DNA from: Nocardioidaceae bacterium
Lineage (GTDB): Bacteria > Actinomycetota > Actinomycetes > Propionibacteriales > Nocardioidaceae
Reading direction: 5' to 3'
Assembly: GCA_025980475.1 (NCBI GenBank)
Contig: JAICXL010000003.1
Span: forward strand, 1 to 64,000
DNA: 64,000 nucleotides
Shown here: one piece after another, positions 41,733 through 50,834 of the stretch
How positions within the stretch are numbered: the first letter of the stretch is position 1
Layout of the letters: the number at the start of each line of letters is the position of its first letter
Made by a program: the position numbers and the translations under genes
The notes under the pieces: generated by a model
Told to the model about the DNA's origin: nothing
The model's input: only the letters and a program-made list of their open reading frames with translations
The model's database searches: none

Positions 41733-42572
41733 GTGCAGGGAGTCGGGCAACACCGCCACGGGCTCGACCGGGAGATCCTCCGGCTCGCCGTGCCCGCCTT
41801 CCTCGCCCTGGTCGCCGAGCCGCTCTACCTCCTCGCCGACTCCGCCATCGTCGGCCGCCTGGGCATCGACGGGATCTGGCTGGCCGTGCTCATCGGCGCG
41901 GCCGCCACCGCGCTCGGCATCCCGCTGACCCGGTGGCTGGTCGGCCTCTACCGCCCCGGCAGCAGTGTCGCCGACCAGGCCGCGTCGTACCTCCACGTCG
42001 GGTGGCTCGGCAATGCTCCTGGTCTACGGCCTGGCCGGCCTGCCCGCGCTCGGCATCCGCGGCTCCGCCCTGGGCACCGTGGTCGCCCAGACGGGCACCG
42101 CGGTCGCCCTGCTGGCCGTCGTGGTGCGGGCGGCCCGAGCACACCGGGTGCCGCTGCTCCCCGACCCGGCCGGGATCCGCAGCGCGGGCGGCGCCGGGGT
42201 CCCGCTGCTGCTGCGCACGGTCACCCTGCGCGGGTAGCGGCCGGCCGGGACCCGTGCGGTGACCCGCCGGATGCTGCGCTGGGGGCTGCTCAGCGGCGTC
42301 GTCACCGGTGCGGGACTGGCGGTCCTGGCACCCTTCCTCGGCGGCCTGTTCACCTGCGCGTCCAGGCGCTGCTGCTGCCCGTGCTGCTGGCCTTCGCGCC
42401 GGCTGCCTGGGCAGCGACGGGTCTCGCGACCGGCCCCGCCACTGGGCCCACCACTGGGCCCGCCTCCCTCGTCCTGCTCTGGGTGGCCTTCGGGGTCGCC
42501 TTCATGGGCGGCCGCGCGATGGTGCTGCTGCTGCGCGAGCGCTCCGACGGCTGGCTGCGCGTCGGCGCCTGA
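41733..42572 (+). pseudogene. Decayed MATE-family (DinF-like) efflux gene
   Basis: The first block reads LDREILRLAVPAFLALVAEP and SAIVGRL, the start of a DinF-type MATE exporter, and runs to about YLHVGWLG. The frame then shifts at about 42010 to LLVYGLAGLPALGIRGSALG and breaks at a stop near 42238 after PLLLRTVTLRG. A third block GTRAVTRRMLRWGLLSGVV and a fourth, VLLWVAFGVAFMGGRAMVLL, lie in further frames. The blocks are in family order but about 280 codons remain of the usual 430-450, so several internal deletions and frameshifts have removed function. Confidence 0.85.
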
Positions 42573-42573
42573 G

Positions 42574-43068
42574 TCAGCGGTCGACCGGGATCGGCCGCAT
42601 CGCCTCGGCCACCGCGACGACGGCGAAGAGCACGACGGTGATGACGTGCACCGAGGTGCACCACAGGCAGATCCGGTCGATCCTGAACAGCTCGGCATAG
42701 ACGAGCCACAGCACCATCAGCACCCCGGCGCCGAGGGAGACCAACCGCAGCAGGTCGACCCCGCGGGAGCGGCCCCACAGCTGGGGCAGGCACAGCAGCG
42801 TGATGCCGATGTAGAACAGCAGGCCGATCAGGGCGACCGGGACGCCCGCGATGGCGGCGTACTGGCTCTTGGTCACCGCGCCGCAGTTGACGATTCCGTT
42901 CTCCGAGCAGGCCAGCGTCGTCGAGCCGGTGAAGTGCTCGTAGGTGAGGTACGCCGAGACACCCAGCCCCAGCACGGCGAGTACGAGCGAGGCCGGCCGC
43001 ACCCAGGCGGGAGGCCAGCCCACCGCCTTCATCGCAGCGGCCGGAGACGCGTTGCGGGCGGTGCTCAT
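42574..43068 (-). CDS. Vitamin K epoxide reductase family protein (164 aa)
   Basis: Four or five membrane helices carry the VKOR cysteines: the loop pair Cys54 and Cys62 (LACSENGIVNCG) and the active-site CLWC (134-137). Bacterial VKOR reoxidises DsbA-like partners using menaquinone, so it drives disulfide formation outside the membrane. It overlaps the preceding CPYC thioredoxin-like gene by 4 nt (ATGA), a natural donor-partner pair. Confidence 0.92.
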   Translation of the reverse strand: MSTARNASPAAAMKAVGWPPAWVRPASLVLAVLGLGVSAYLTYEHFTGSTTLACSENGIVNCGAVTKSQYAAIAGVPVALIGLLFYIGITLLCLPQLWGRSRGVDLLRLVSLGAGVLMVLWLVYAELFRIDRICLWCTSVHVITVVLFAVVAVAEAMRPIPVDR

Positions 43069-43973
43069 GACGCCGGCTGCAGCTTCGAGGCCGCTGCCTG
43101 AACACCGGTGGCGGAGCAGACGTTGGCGGGCTTGTTGCCGGTCAGCCTGCAGACGGCGGCGGTGATGGTGTTGGCCGAGCCGTCGACGGCCTTGGCCACG
43201 TCGCTGCTCGGGTCGTGCATCGCCTTGGCGACCTGGGCGTGCGTCAGGCCCTTCAGCACACCCGGGTCGTAGCTCGCCCCGCTGCTGAGGAACTTGCCGC
43301 CGAAGTAGATGAACGGGATCGGCGGCTGCCCCGGCTGGGCGCCGGGGACGTAGGGCTCGACGCCGTACTTGTTGAGGATCTTCTTGTCGGCCGACGGCAG
43401 GCTGTCCAGCGGCTGCTGGTTGCGGTCGGTGGTCTCGTAGCCGGCGAAGGCGACGTAGTCGCTGGAGTAGCTCGCGCCGTGGAACGACAGCGTCGGGGTG
43501 TTCGGGAAGACGTCGGTGGACGAGGAGCTGGTCAGCCCGACGTTCGACCAGGTGCCGAACCGGGAGAGGGCCGCGACCACGGCCCAGCGCTCAGCCGCGC
43601 AGTAGGGGCAGAACTCGCCCCCGACGTAGAGGATCTTCGGCTTGCCGTTCTCGGTCAGGGAGGTGCCGTTGATGCCCTTCGGGGGGTTGCTGACCGAGCC
43701 CGCCCCGATCTTGGCGAAGACGCCGGCCGGCACACTGGTGACCTTGCCGACCACGCGGCCGGCCCCGGCGTCGGAGACCGCAGCGCCGTTGTCGCTGTTG
43801 CCGGTGCCGAGCTTGATGCCGACCATGATCAGCACGATCACGATGATCACCCCGACGGCGCCGAGGCTGCCGATCACCCGGGCGCGGCGGCGTCGCTCGG
43901 CAGCCTTCAGCTGCGCCAGCTTGGCCTGGCGGGCATTGTCGGCACGCCTCTGCTTGGCGGTGCGTTGAGCCAT
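43065..43973 (-). CDS. DUF929 thioredoxin-like membrane-anchored protein with CPYC (302 aa)
   Basis: The N-terminus is a basic helix (about 8-33, likely coiled) followed by one membrane anchor (about 34-54). The extracellular part holds GGEFCPYCAAERW (C122, C125), a thioredoxin-fold active site, and a DUF929 domain. It is translationally coupled to VKOR, so it is probably the disulfide donor that VKOR recharges. A GGAGGAGG ribosome site precedes the ATG at 43973. Confidence 0.87.
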   Translation of the reverse strand: MAQRTAKQRRADNARQAKLAQLKAAERRRRARVIGSLGAVGVIIVIVLIMVGIKLGTGNSDNGAAVSDAGAGRVVGKVTSVPAGVFAKIGAGSVSNPPKGINGTSLTENGKPKILYVGGEFCPYCAAERWAVVAALSRFGTWSNVGLTSSSSTDVFPNTPTLSFHGASYSSDYVAFAGYETTDRNQQPLDSLPSADKKILNKYGVEPYVPGAQPGQPPIPFIYFGGKFLSSGASYDPGVLKGLTHAQVAKAMHDPSSDVAKAVDGSANTITAAVCRLTGNKPANVCSATGVQAAASKLQPAS

Positions 43974-44070
43974 TGGTGTCCTCCTCCTGCGCCCCAAGGC
44001 TAGCGAGAGCCTAGACAGGCACCATGTGGAACCGCTGAGAGGCGTCCGGATCACCCCTGCCGCCAAGCCC

Positions 44071-44076
44071 TACGCT
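44071..44076 (+). promoter_or_regulatory. -10 hexamer, leaderless membrane-protein gene
   Basis: TACGCT ends 7 nt before the GTG at 44084. Confidence 0.5.
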
Positions 44077-44083
44077 TGCCGCC

Positions 44084-44656
44084 GTGACGCCGCTGCAGAG
44101 GATCGCCCTGGGTCTGGTGGTGGTCTTCGGCTCCGCGACGTTCCCCGCGCACCCGCAGCCGGCCTGGCACACCTGGGACGCGCTGCCCGACCCACTCGGC
44201 TGGGCGCTCGTCGTCGCCGGCCTCGTGCCGCTGCGCCACCTGCACCCGTCGTTCACCACCCCGCTCGCGCTGGCCGTCCTCGCCGGACTGGTCAGCGTGC
44301 CGCTGTGGTTCCCGCAGCTGCGGATGCACCTGGACGCGTCCGGGAGCTGGGCGGCCAGCCTGCCGCAGGCGGTGTGCTGCCTCCTGCTGGCCCGCGAGAT
44401 CGCCGCGGTCGGAGCGGTCCAGCACCCGCCGGACCGCTACCTCGCCCAGCGGTTCGGGCTGCTCGGCTGGGCATTCGCGGTGGTCGCCGTCCTCCCCGCG
44501 GTGGTGCTGGGGGCGCACCTGACAGCACTGCAGAGCACGACGCTGACCTTCTCGATGCTGTTCAACGTCGCGCTGGTGTGGCACCTCTTCATGGCGCACC
44601 GGCGCCCGGCCCTCTGCGGACCGGGGCCCCGGGAGATCCGGCCCAGGAAGGGCTAG
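44084..44656 (+). CDS. Hypothetical membrane protein (190 aa)
   Basis: Five hydrophobic helices are predicted, with short loops; HPQPAWHTWDALPDPLGWAL near the N-terminus is the most conserved-looking stretch and the C-terminus is basic. No known transporter or enzyme motif is present. It lies alone on the plus strand between the DUF929 gene and rplI. Start is GTG at 44084 behind TACGCT. Confidence 0.65.
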   Translation: MTPLQRIALGLVVVFGSATFPAHPQPAWHTWDALPDPLGWALVVAGLVPLRHLHPSFTTPLALAVLAGLVSVPLWFPQLRMHLDASGSWAASLPQAVCCLLLAREIAAVGAVQHPPDRYLAQRFGLLGWAFAVVAVLPAVVLGAHLTALQSTTLTFSMLFNVALVWHLFMAHRRPALCGPGPREIRPRKG

Positions 44657-44668
44657 ACCCAGAAAGAG

Positions 44669-45112
44669 TCAGGCCGAGACGACGTTGAGGCTGACCGTTG
44701 CCTCCACGTCGTCGTGCACCTTGACCTTGACCGTGTGCGCTCCGAGCGACTTGATCGGGTTGTCGACGATGATCGTGCGCCGGTCGACGGTGGCGCCGCC
44801 CTCGCCGATGGCCTCGGCGATGTCCGCCGGCGTGACCGCACCGAAGAGCCGGCCGCCCTGTCCGGACCGGACCTTGACGTTGAAGGTGGAGCCCTCGAGC
44901 TGCGCCTTCACCTGGCTGGCCTGGTCGGCGTCGCGGACCGCGCGGGAGTTGCGGGCCTTCTTGATCGCGTCGATGGTGGACTGGCCACCCTTGGTCCAGC
45001 GGATCCCGAGGCCACGAGGCACGAGGTAGTTGCGGCCGTAGCCGTCCTTGACCTCGACCACGTCGCCCGGGGCGCCGAGCCCGGTGACCTCCTGGGTCAG
45101 GATGAGCTTCAT
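44669..45112 (-). CDS. rplI: 50S ribosomal protein L9 (147 aa)
   Basis: The N-terminal domain has [13 protein letters not shown] and the L9 signature [13 protein letters not shown]; a long helix and C-terminal domain ([17 protein letters not shown]) follow. It binds 23S rRNA at the base of the L1 stalk. GAAGGA lies 10 nt before the ATG. It follows rpsR by 17 nt in the rpsF-ssb-rpsR-rplI operon. Confidence 0.97.
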   Translation of the reverse strand: MKLILTQEVTGLGAPGDVVEVKDGYGRNYLVPRGLGIRWTKGGQSTIDAIKKARNSRAVRDADQASQVKAQLEGSTFNVKVRSGQGGRLFGAVTPADIAEAIGEGGATVDRRTIIVDNPIKSLGAHTVKVKVHDDVEATVSLNVVSA

Positions 45113-45129
45113 CGCGGGAGAGTCCTTCC

Positions 45130-45366
45130 TCAGCGAGCCGTGGACGTGTAGGGCAGCAGCGCCACCTCACGGGCGTTCTTGACCGCGACGGCGACGTCGC
45201 GCTGGTGCTGGACGCAGTTGCCGGTCACCCGACGAGCGCGGATCTTGCCGCGGTCGGAGATGAACTTGCGCAACAGGTTGGTGTCCTTGTAGTCGACGTA
45301 GGTCACCTTGTCCTTGCAGAACTGGCAGACCTTCTTCTTCGGCTTGCGGATCACTGCCTTGGCCAT
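45130..45366 (-). CDS. rpsR: 30S ribosomal protein S18 (78 aa)
   Basis: The full S18 fold is here: [20 protein letters not shown] and [20 protein letters not shown]. It retains zinc-type cysteines (CQFC and CVQH), the C+ form that many actinobacteria pair with a zinc-independent copy elsewhere. S18 pairs with S6 on the 30S platform. It sits between ssb and rplI. Confidence 0.97.
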   Translation of the reverse strand: MAKAVIRKPKKKVCQFCKDKVTYVDYKDTNLLRKFISDRGKIRARRVTGNCVQHQRDVAVAVKNAREVALLPYTSTAR

Positions 45367-45441
45367 TGTGGTGCTCCCTTTCAGCGAGCCCGGTCCCTGC
45401 AGTCATGGGGGCCGGAATGGTTGGGATGGACGGGGGGTGGA

Positions 45442-46023
45442 TCAGAACGGGGGCTCGTCGGTGGCGCCCGGCGTCGCCCAGGGGTCCTGCTGGGGCTGGC
45501 CCTGTGGGGCCCCCTGGGGGGCCTGGGGGGCGCCGCCCTGCTGGCCGCCCCAGGCGCCGCCGCCCTGCGTGGAGCCCGTCGCCCACGGGTCGTCGCCACC
45601 GGCACCGCCACCCGGACCACCAGCGGGCGCCCCGCCGGAGTAGCCGCCCCCACCGCTGCGGGTGGCCTTGGTGACCTTGGCGGTGGCGTACTTCAGGCTG
45701 GGGCCGACCTCGTCGACGTCGAGCTCCATGACCGTGCGCTTCTCACCCTCACGGGTCTCATAGCTGCGGGACTTGAGTCGGCCCTGCGCCACGACCCTGG
45801 TCCCCTTGGTGAGCGACTCGGCGACGTTCTCGGCCGCCTGCCGCCAGATCGAGCAGTTGAGGAAGAGCGTGTCGCCGTCCTTCCACTCGTTGCTCTGCTT
45901 GTCGAAGGTGCGCGGGGTGGACGCGATCGTGAAGTTCGCGACCGCCGCGCCCGACGGGGTGAATCGGAGCTCCGGGTCACCGGTCAGGTTGCCGATGACG
46001 GTGATGATGGTCTCGCCGGCCAT
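45442..46023 (-). CDS. ssb: Single-stranded DNA-binding protein (193 aa)
   Basis: The N-terminal OB fold starts [21 protein letters not shown], typical of SSB, and reaches about residue 115. A long Gly/Gln/Pro-rich linker follows and the acidic tip is DEPPF, the partner-binding tail. It coats exposed single strands in replication and repair. AAGGGAGGA precedes the ATG at 46023. It lies between rpsF and rpsR. Confidence 0.96.
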   Translation of the reverse strand: MAGETIITVIGNLTGDPELRFTPSGAAVANFTIASTPRTFDKQSNEWKDGDTLFLNCSIWRQAAENVAESLTKGTRVVAQGRLKSRSYETREGEKRTVMELDVDEVGPSLKYATAKVTKATRSGGGGYSGGAPAGGPGGGAGGDDPWATGSTQGGGAWGGQQGGAPQAPQGAPQGQPQQDPWATPGATDEPPF

Positions 46024-46069
46024 GCTGATCCTCCCTTGGATCTTGCCCTGGATCGGGTAGGTGTCGACG

Positions 46070-46360
46070 TCAGCGGACGTCGGGGCGGATGACCTTAGTG
46101 CGCAGCACCGACTCATTGAGGCCGAGCTGTCGGTCGAGCTCCTTGACGGTGGCTGGCTCGGCCTGCAGCGAGACGACCGCGTAGATGCCCTCGGCGTTCT
46201 TCTCGATCTCGTAGGCGAGCCGGCGGCGGCCCCAGATGTCGATGTTGTCGATGCTGCCTCCGTCGTTGCGCACGACGTTGAGGTAGGTGTCGAGTGACGG
46301 GGCGACCGTGCGCTCTTCGAGGTCAGGGTCGAGGATGACCATGAGTTCATAGGCACGCAT
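46070..46360 (-). CDS. rpsF: 30S ribosomal protein S6 (96 aa)
   Basis: [19 protein letters not shown] and the [20 protein letters not shown] motif identify S6. It dimerises with S18 on the 30S platform. GGAGGTGGA precedes the ATG. It opens the rpsF-ssb-rpsR-rplI operon behind a leader of about 95 nt that holds a stable hairpin. Confidence 0.97.
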   Translation of the reverse strand: MRAYELMVILDPDLEERTVAPSLDTYLNVVRNDGGSIDNIDIWGRRRLAYEIEKNAEGIYAVVSLQAEPATVKELDRQLGLNESVLRTKVIRPDVR

Positions 46361-46390
46361 AGCGATCTCCACCTCCTTCGGACTCGGGCG

Positions 46391-46409
46391 GCCACGGCAT
46401 CTCCGTGGC
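46391..46409 (-). promoter_or_regulatory. Hairpin in the rpsF leader, possible S6:S18 autoregulatory element
   Basis: GCCACGG and CCGTGGC form a perfect 7-bp stem with a 5-nt loop, 31 nt upstream of the rpsF ATG. Leaders of rpsF operons in several phyla bind the S6:S18 complex through a CCG-containing hairpin; the resemblance here is only partial. Confidence 0.4.
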
Positions 46410-46460
46410 AGGAGGGCTGATGCGTTGTCGAGCTCCCACCGGAGGAGACGACGACGGGTC

Positions 46461-46466
46461 AGCATA
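46461..46466 (-). promoter_or_regulatory. -10 element of the rpsF operon
   Basis: Minus-strand TATGCT would start transcription near 46454, giving a leader of about 95 nt. Confidence 0.45.
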
Positions 46467-46510
46467 GCCCGGGTCGGGCCAGCCCGCGAAATCGTCCTGC
46501 CACGGGTCAC

Positions 46511-46516
46511 TAGGGT
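46511..46516 (+). promoter_or_regulatory. -10 hexamer, leaderless nfo
   Basis: TAGGGT ends 7 nt before the ATG at 46524. Confidence 0.5.
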
Positions 46517-46523
46517 GGGCCGC

Positions 46524-47324
46524 ATGGTGAGCCAGCTGACGCTCGGTGCCCATGTCGACCAGGCCGACCCGGTCGCGGAGGCGGCGGCGCGCGGGGCCGA
46601 CCACGTGCAGTTCTTCCTCGGGGACCCGCAGGGGTACCAGGGCCCGGAGGTGAGGTACTCCGGCGGCGCGGCCGCTCTGCGCAAGGACGCCGAGGCTGCC
46701 GGGGTCGGGCTCTACGTGCACGCGCCCTACGTCATCAACGTGGCGACCACCAACAACCGGATCCGCATCCCCAGCCGCAAGCTGCTGCAGCAACACGTCG
46801 ACGCTGCCGCAGAGATCGGCGCCCGCGGACTGATCGTCCACGGCGGCCACGTCAACAAGGCCGACGATCCGCAGGTCGGGTTCGACAACTGGCGCAAGGC
46901 GGTCCAGGCCACCGACCTGAAGCTGCCGCTGCTGATCGAGAACACCGCCGGCGGCGACAACGCGATGACCCGGCAGCTGGAGCGCATCGAGGGCGTGTGG
47001 GCGGCGATCGGGGAAGCCACCGGGCACGAGGACGTCGGCTTCTGCCTGGACACCTGCCACGCCTGGGCCAGCGGCATCGACCTCGCCACGATCGTCGAGG
47101 CGATCCGGGCCATCACCGGCCGGATCGACCTGGTGCACGCCAACGACAGCCGCGACGCGGCCGGCTCCGGCGCAGACCGGCACACCAGCCTCGGCGGAGG
47201 GCAGGTCGACCCTGACCTCCTCGCCGGGGTGATCCGCGACGCCGGTGCGCCCGTGGTCTGCGAAACGCCGGGCGGCGCCGACGCACACCGCGCCGACTTC
47301 GCCTGGCTGCGTGAGCACGTCTGA
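46524..47324 (+). CDS. nfo: Deoxyribonuclease IV, apurinic/apyrimidinic endonuclease (266 aa)
   Basis: The TIM-barrel carries the zinc ligands of endonuclease IV in order: [10 protein letters not shown] and HGGHVNK (His), LLIENTAGG (Glu), [13 protein letters not shown] (Asp, His), [20 protein letters not shown] (His, Asp, His) and VCETPGG (Glu). It cuts the backbone 5' of abasic sites for base excision repair. ATG at 46524 lies 7 nt after TAGGGT with no ribosome site. It is divergent from the rpsF operon. Confidence 0.94.
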   Translation: MVSQLTLGAHVDQADPVAEAAARGADHVQFFLGDPQGYQGPEVRYSGGAAALRKDAEAAGVGLYVHAPYVINVATTNNRIRIPSRKLLQQHVDAAAEIGARGLIVHGGHVNKADDPQVGFDNWRKAVQATDLKLPLLIENTAGGDNAMTRQLERIEGVWAAIGEATGHEDVGFCLDTCHAWASGIDLATIVEAIRAITGRIDLVHANDSRDAAGSGADRHTSLGGGQVDPDLLAGVIRDAGAPVVCETPGGADAHRADFAWLREHV

Positions 47325-47372
47325 GCCACCGCTCGGCGCGTAGCCCGGGTGCCCGGCAGTCGTTGAGCAGGC

Positions 47373-48353
47373 GTGCACGTGCAGCCGCACCGGTCCCGGC
47401 CCGCAAGCCGGCGCCGCCAGAGGCGCCGCCGCCGGATCCGCCGCGTGGTCCTGGCGGTCCTCGCCGTGCTCCTGGCCATCGTGCTCGCACTGCTCTGGCT
47501 GCTGAACCACCTCCTCGGCGGGATCCAGCGAGCGCCACTGCTGCCGCCGTACGACGGGCCGCCCAGTGTCGGTCAGAACATCCTGCTGCTCGGGTCGGAC
47601 AGCCGCGCACACAGTCTGCGCCTCGACGCCCGGTCCGACGTCATCCAGCTCGTGCACATCGCCGCCGACGGCCGCAGCGCGGCGGTCGTGCACGTGCCGC
47701 GCGACCTCTACGTGCCGATTCCCGGGCACGGGCGCAGCAAGGTCAACGCCGCCTATGCCTGGGGCGGCGCCCCGCTGGTCGTCCGCACCCTCGAGCGGCT
47801 CCTCCACCTCAACATCGACCACGTCGCCCAGACCGGCTTCACCGGTTTCCAGAACATCACCGACACCGTGCACGGCGTCGACATGAAGGTCAGCCAGGTG
47901 ACCGCCCAGGACCGGTCGCTCGGTCTCGAGCACACCGGCTGGCAGCACTTCGACGGCAAGCAGGCGCTGGCCTACGTGCGGGTGCGCTACGGCCTGCGCC
48001 TGGGCGACATCGACCGCGGCCGCCGGCAGCAGCAGTGGCTGGCCGCGATGTTGGGGAAGGTGCACCAACCCCGCACCGTGCTCGACCCGGTCCGCCTCTT
48101 CACGCTGCTCCATGACGTGACTCCCTACGTCGTCCTCGACGACACCTTCACCAACGCCGACCTGAGGTCGCTGGCCCTGGAGATGCGGCACCTCTCGCCG
48201 GCCGACGTCACCTGGCTCACTGCACCGTGGGCCGGCTTCCGCGACGTCACGGGCGTCGGCAGCACGGTCACGCCGGACCGCACCGGGCTGCGGCAGCTCG
48301 GGACGGACCTGCGCGAGGACGACATGCCGGCGCTCAGGGCGATGACCGGCTGA
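47373..48353 (+). CDS. LytR-CpsA-Psr family glycopolymer ligase (326 aa)
   Basis: An Arg-rich cytoplasmic N-terminus and one membrane helix (about 24-45) precede the LCP domain. Motifs include LLLGSDSRAH (about 72), ARSDVIQLVHI, VPRDLYVPIPGHGRSKVNAA and the pyrophosphate-binding RVRYGLRLGDIDRGRRQQQ. LCP proteins attach teichoic acids, arabinogalactan or capsule to peptidoglycan. GTG at 47373 follows an uninformative region. It opens a wall-related stretch. Confidence 0.9.
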   Translation: MHVQPHRSRPASRRRQRRRRRIRRVVLAVLAVLLAIVLALLWLLNHLLGGIQRAPLLPPYDGPPSVGQNILLLGSDSRAHSLRLDARSDVIQLVHIAADGRSAAVVHVPRDLYVPIPGHGRSKVNAAYAWGGAPLVVRTLERLLHLNIDHVAQTGFTGFQNITDTVHGVDMKVSQVTAQDRSLGLEHTGWQHFDGKQALAYVRVRYGLRLGDIDRGRRQQQWLAAMLGKVHQPRTVLDPVRLFTLLHDVTPYVVLDDTFTNADLRSLALEMRHLSPADVTWLTAPWAGFRDVTGVGSTVTPDRTGLRQLGTDLREDDMPALRAMTG

Positions 48354-48434
48354 GAAATTCCTCCCGCCGCCTCTCGACACCGTGCCCGGGCAGTGCCAAG
48401 TTGGTCTCGGCAACTACGAGCTCGGAGGCGTGGG

Positions 48435-50816
48435 ATGGTCAACGTCGGTCTCGGCAAGTCAGTCGTCTCGGCGGCCGCAACGGCCACCCTGCTCGGCGCA
48501 GCGGCGCTGGCCGGGCCGGTCAGCAGTGCAGCGGCAGGTCCCCCGGCCGAGTCAGCGGCCCACCCGGCGCGCGCGGCGACGTGCCAGCTGGGGCACGGGG
48601 TCAAGCACGTGGTCAGCCTCCTGTTCGACAACGTGCACTTCTTCCGGGACAACCCGAACGTGCCGTCGGACCTGGAGCAGATGCCGCACCTGCGGAACTT
48701 CCTCCAGCACGACGGCACCATCTTCTCCAACACCCACACTCCGATGATCGCGCACACCGCGGACGACAGCCTGACCATCTACACCGGGCTCTACGGCGAC
48801 CGGCACGGGCAGCCGCTGACCAATTCCTACCGGACCTACAACCCCGACGGCAGCAGCGATCCGGCGACGTCGTTCGCCTACTGGACCGACCCGGTCGCCG
48901 ACACCGCCGGCCCCCCGACGCCCGGCCACGACAGGGCGCCCACGATGGTCTACTCCCCTCGGACCCCGGCGAGGTCGGGCGCCACCTCGCGACAGACCCC
49001 GGCGCCCTGGGTGCCGTTCACCCGGGCGGGTTGCAGCGTCGGTGACTTCTCCACCGCCAACATGGTCCTGGAGAGCGCGAAGGCCGACCTGCCCAACGTC
49101 TTCGGCCCGAACTCGCCGGAGGTCGCGCAGTACAGCGCGGACCAGGACAGCTACAAGGACCAGGAGACCACCGACTATGTCGGCATGGCCGTCCACTGCG
49201 CCCGGCGGGCCACCATCTGCGCCACGGCGACCGGCACCCGCGGCAACCAGACCACCGTGCGCCACACCGCGGTGCCCGACCGGCTGCCGACGGAGCCCGG
49301 CGGCTACCGCGGCTTCAAGGCGCTGTACGGCGCCAGGTACACCTCACCGCAGCTCGGCGCCGGCCGGCCGAACCTGACCCACCACGGGTTCCCCGTGACC
49401 GACGCCGCCGGCAACCTCGTCGACCTGTCGGGCAACGAGATCGACAACGAGTACTCCGGCACCCCCGGGTTCCCCGGCTTCGACCCGACCGCCTCGCAGT
49501 CGCTCGCCTACGTCGCGGACATGCAGGAGGCCGGCATCCCGGTCACCTACGGCTACATCGCCGACCTGCACGAGGTGCTGCCCGGGGACACCGGCTGCAC
49601 GAGCAACTCCAACACCAGGGACTACGCCGCGCTGGGTCCCGGCGACCCCTGCTACACGCAGAACCTCAAGGCCTACGACCGCGCCTTCGCCATCTTCTTC
49701 AGGCGGTTGCGGGCCGACGGGATCACCAAGCGCAACACGATCTTCGAGATCGGGGCGGAGGAGAACGACCAGTTCGACGGTGCCAACGTCGGCCGGGCGA
49801 TCCAGCCGTCGCCCGCCGGGTGCGACGGCGTCACCACGCCCTGCACCTACACGGACCAGCAGATCGGCGAGCTGCAGGTGAACCTCGCTGCGAAGCTCGC
49901 CGGCACGGCCAGCAGCGGCACCCCGTTCGTGCTCGAGCCGCAGGGCGCGTCGATCTACGTCCAGGGGCGCCCGGGCGCCCGGAACCCGGCGGTCCGACAG
50001 CTGCAGCGCGACACCGCGGCGATGCGTGGGGACAACCCCTACAGCGGTCGCACGCATCAGCGCATCGTGAAGTACCAGGCCGACTCGGTGGAGCAGCGCA
50101 TCCTGCACATGCGCACCGCCGACCCGTTGCGCGAGCCGACCTACACGATGTTCCCGGTGCCCGACTACTACTTCTCCACCTCGGGCGCGGACGAGGCGAT
50201 CACCAACGCCTACGCGTGGAACCACGGCTACTACTCGCCGAACATCGACATCACCTGGTCCGCCTTCGTCGGCCCGCACGTCGCTCGTCGAGGCATCGAC
50301 GGACCCGGGCCGGCCGGGGGCAACGAGGCGCGGGACCCGAACTCCACGCACACCGTGCCGCAGGCGAGCCGGGTCGGCACCTGGGTGGAGGAGGCCGACA
50401 TCAGGCCGACGCTGCTGCACCTCGTCGGGCTGCGCGACGACTACCGCTCCGACGGCGAGGTGGTTGGCCAGGCCCTGGCCCGTCCGTCACGCTCGGTACG
50501 CGCGGTGAGGCGCCTGGCGCGCGTCTACCAGCAGCTGAACTCCTCCGTCGGCGCCTTCGCCACCCACACGCTGGTGGCCGACTCCCGGGCGCTGGCCAGC
50601 GGGTCCGCTGCTGACGACCACGTCTTCGCCACCGTCCACGACCGGCTTCTCGCCCTCGCGGGCCACCGGGACCGGCTGGCCTCCACGATGAAGGCGGTGC
50701 TCGCCCGCGCCGACGCCGGAGCCCGGCCACGACCGCACCGCGTGCGGCACCTGGTCCGGGCGGGCCACCGGCTGATCGCCCGCTCGGCCCGCCTCTCCCG
50801 GGAGGTCGGCCGCTGA
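48435..50816 (+). CDS. Secreted alkaline-phosphatase-superfamily-like protein (793 aa)
   Basis: A signal peptide (about 1-33, cut near SSAAA) is followed by a large domain with phosphoesterase-like order: SLLFDNVHFFRDN (metal Asp), NTHTPMIAHTADDS (nucleophile Thr/Ser region), and C-terminal AWNHGYYSPNIDITWSAFVG and VGTWVEEADIRPTLLHLVGL, as in type I phosphodiesterases. Six or more cysteines suggest disulfides. The last 140 residues are helical and basic. GGAGGC precedes the ATG at good spacing. Its place between LCP and FemX genes hints at wall polymer or phospholipid turnover; substrate unknown. Confidence 0.65.
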   Translation: MVNVGLGKSVVSAAATATLLGAAALAGPVSSAAAGPPAESAAHPARAATCQLGHGVKHVVSLLFDNVHFFRDNPNVPSDLEQMPHLRNFLQHDGTIFSNTHTPMIAHTADDSLTIYTGLYGDRHGQPLTNSYRTYNPDGSSDPATSFAYWTDPVADTAGPPTPGHDRAPTMVYSPRTPARSGATSRQTPAPWVPFTRAGCSVGDFSTANMVLESAKADLPNVFGPNSPEVAQYSADQDSYKDQETTDYVGMAVHCARRATICATATGTRGNQTTVRHTAVPDRLPTEPGGYRGFKALYGARYTSPQLGAGRPNLTHHGFPVTDAAGNLVDLSGNEIDNEYSGTPGFPGFDPTASQSLAYVADMQEAGIPVTYGYIADLHEVLPGDTGCTSNSNTRDYAALGPGDPCYTQNLKAYDRAFAIFFRRLRADGITKRNTIFEIGAEENDQFDGANVGRAIQPSPAGCDGVTTPCTYTDQQIGELQVNLAAKLAGTASSGTPFVLEPQGASIYVQGRPGARNPAVRQLQRDTAAMRGDNPYSGRTHQRIVKYQADSVEQRILHMRTADPLREPTYTMFPVPDYYFSTSGADEAITNAYAWNHGYYSPNIDITWSAFVGPHVARRGIDGPGPAGGNEARDPNSTHTVPQASRVGTWVEEADIRPTLLHLVGLRDDYRSDGEVVGQALARPSRSVRAVRRLARVYQQLNSSVGAFATHTLVADSRALASGSAADDHVFATVHDRLLALAGHRDRLASTMKAVLARADAGARPRPHRVRHLVRAGHRLIARSARLSREVGR

Positions 50817-50821
50817 ACCCG

Positions 50822-50827
50822 TAGGCT
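50822..50827 (+). promoter_or_regulatory. -10 hexamer, leaderless femX-like gene
   Basis: TAGGCT ends 7 nt before the GTG at 50835. Confidence 0.5.
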
Positions 50828-50834
50828 CTGGCGC

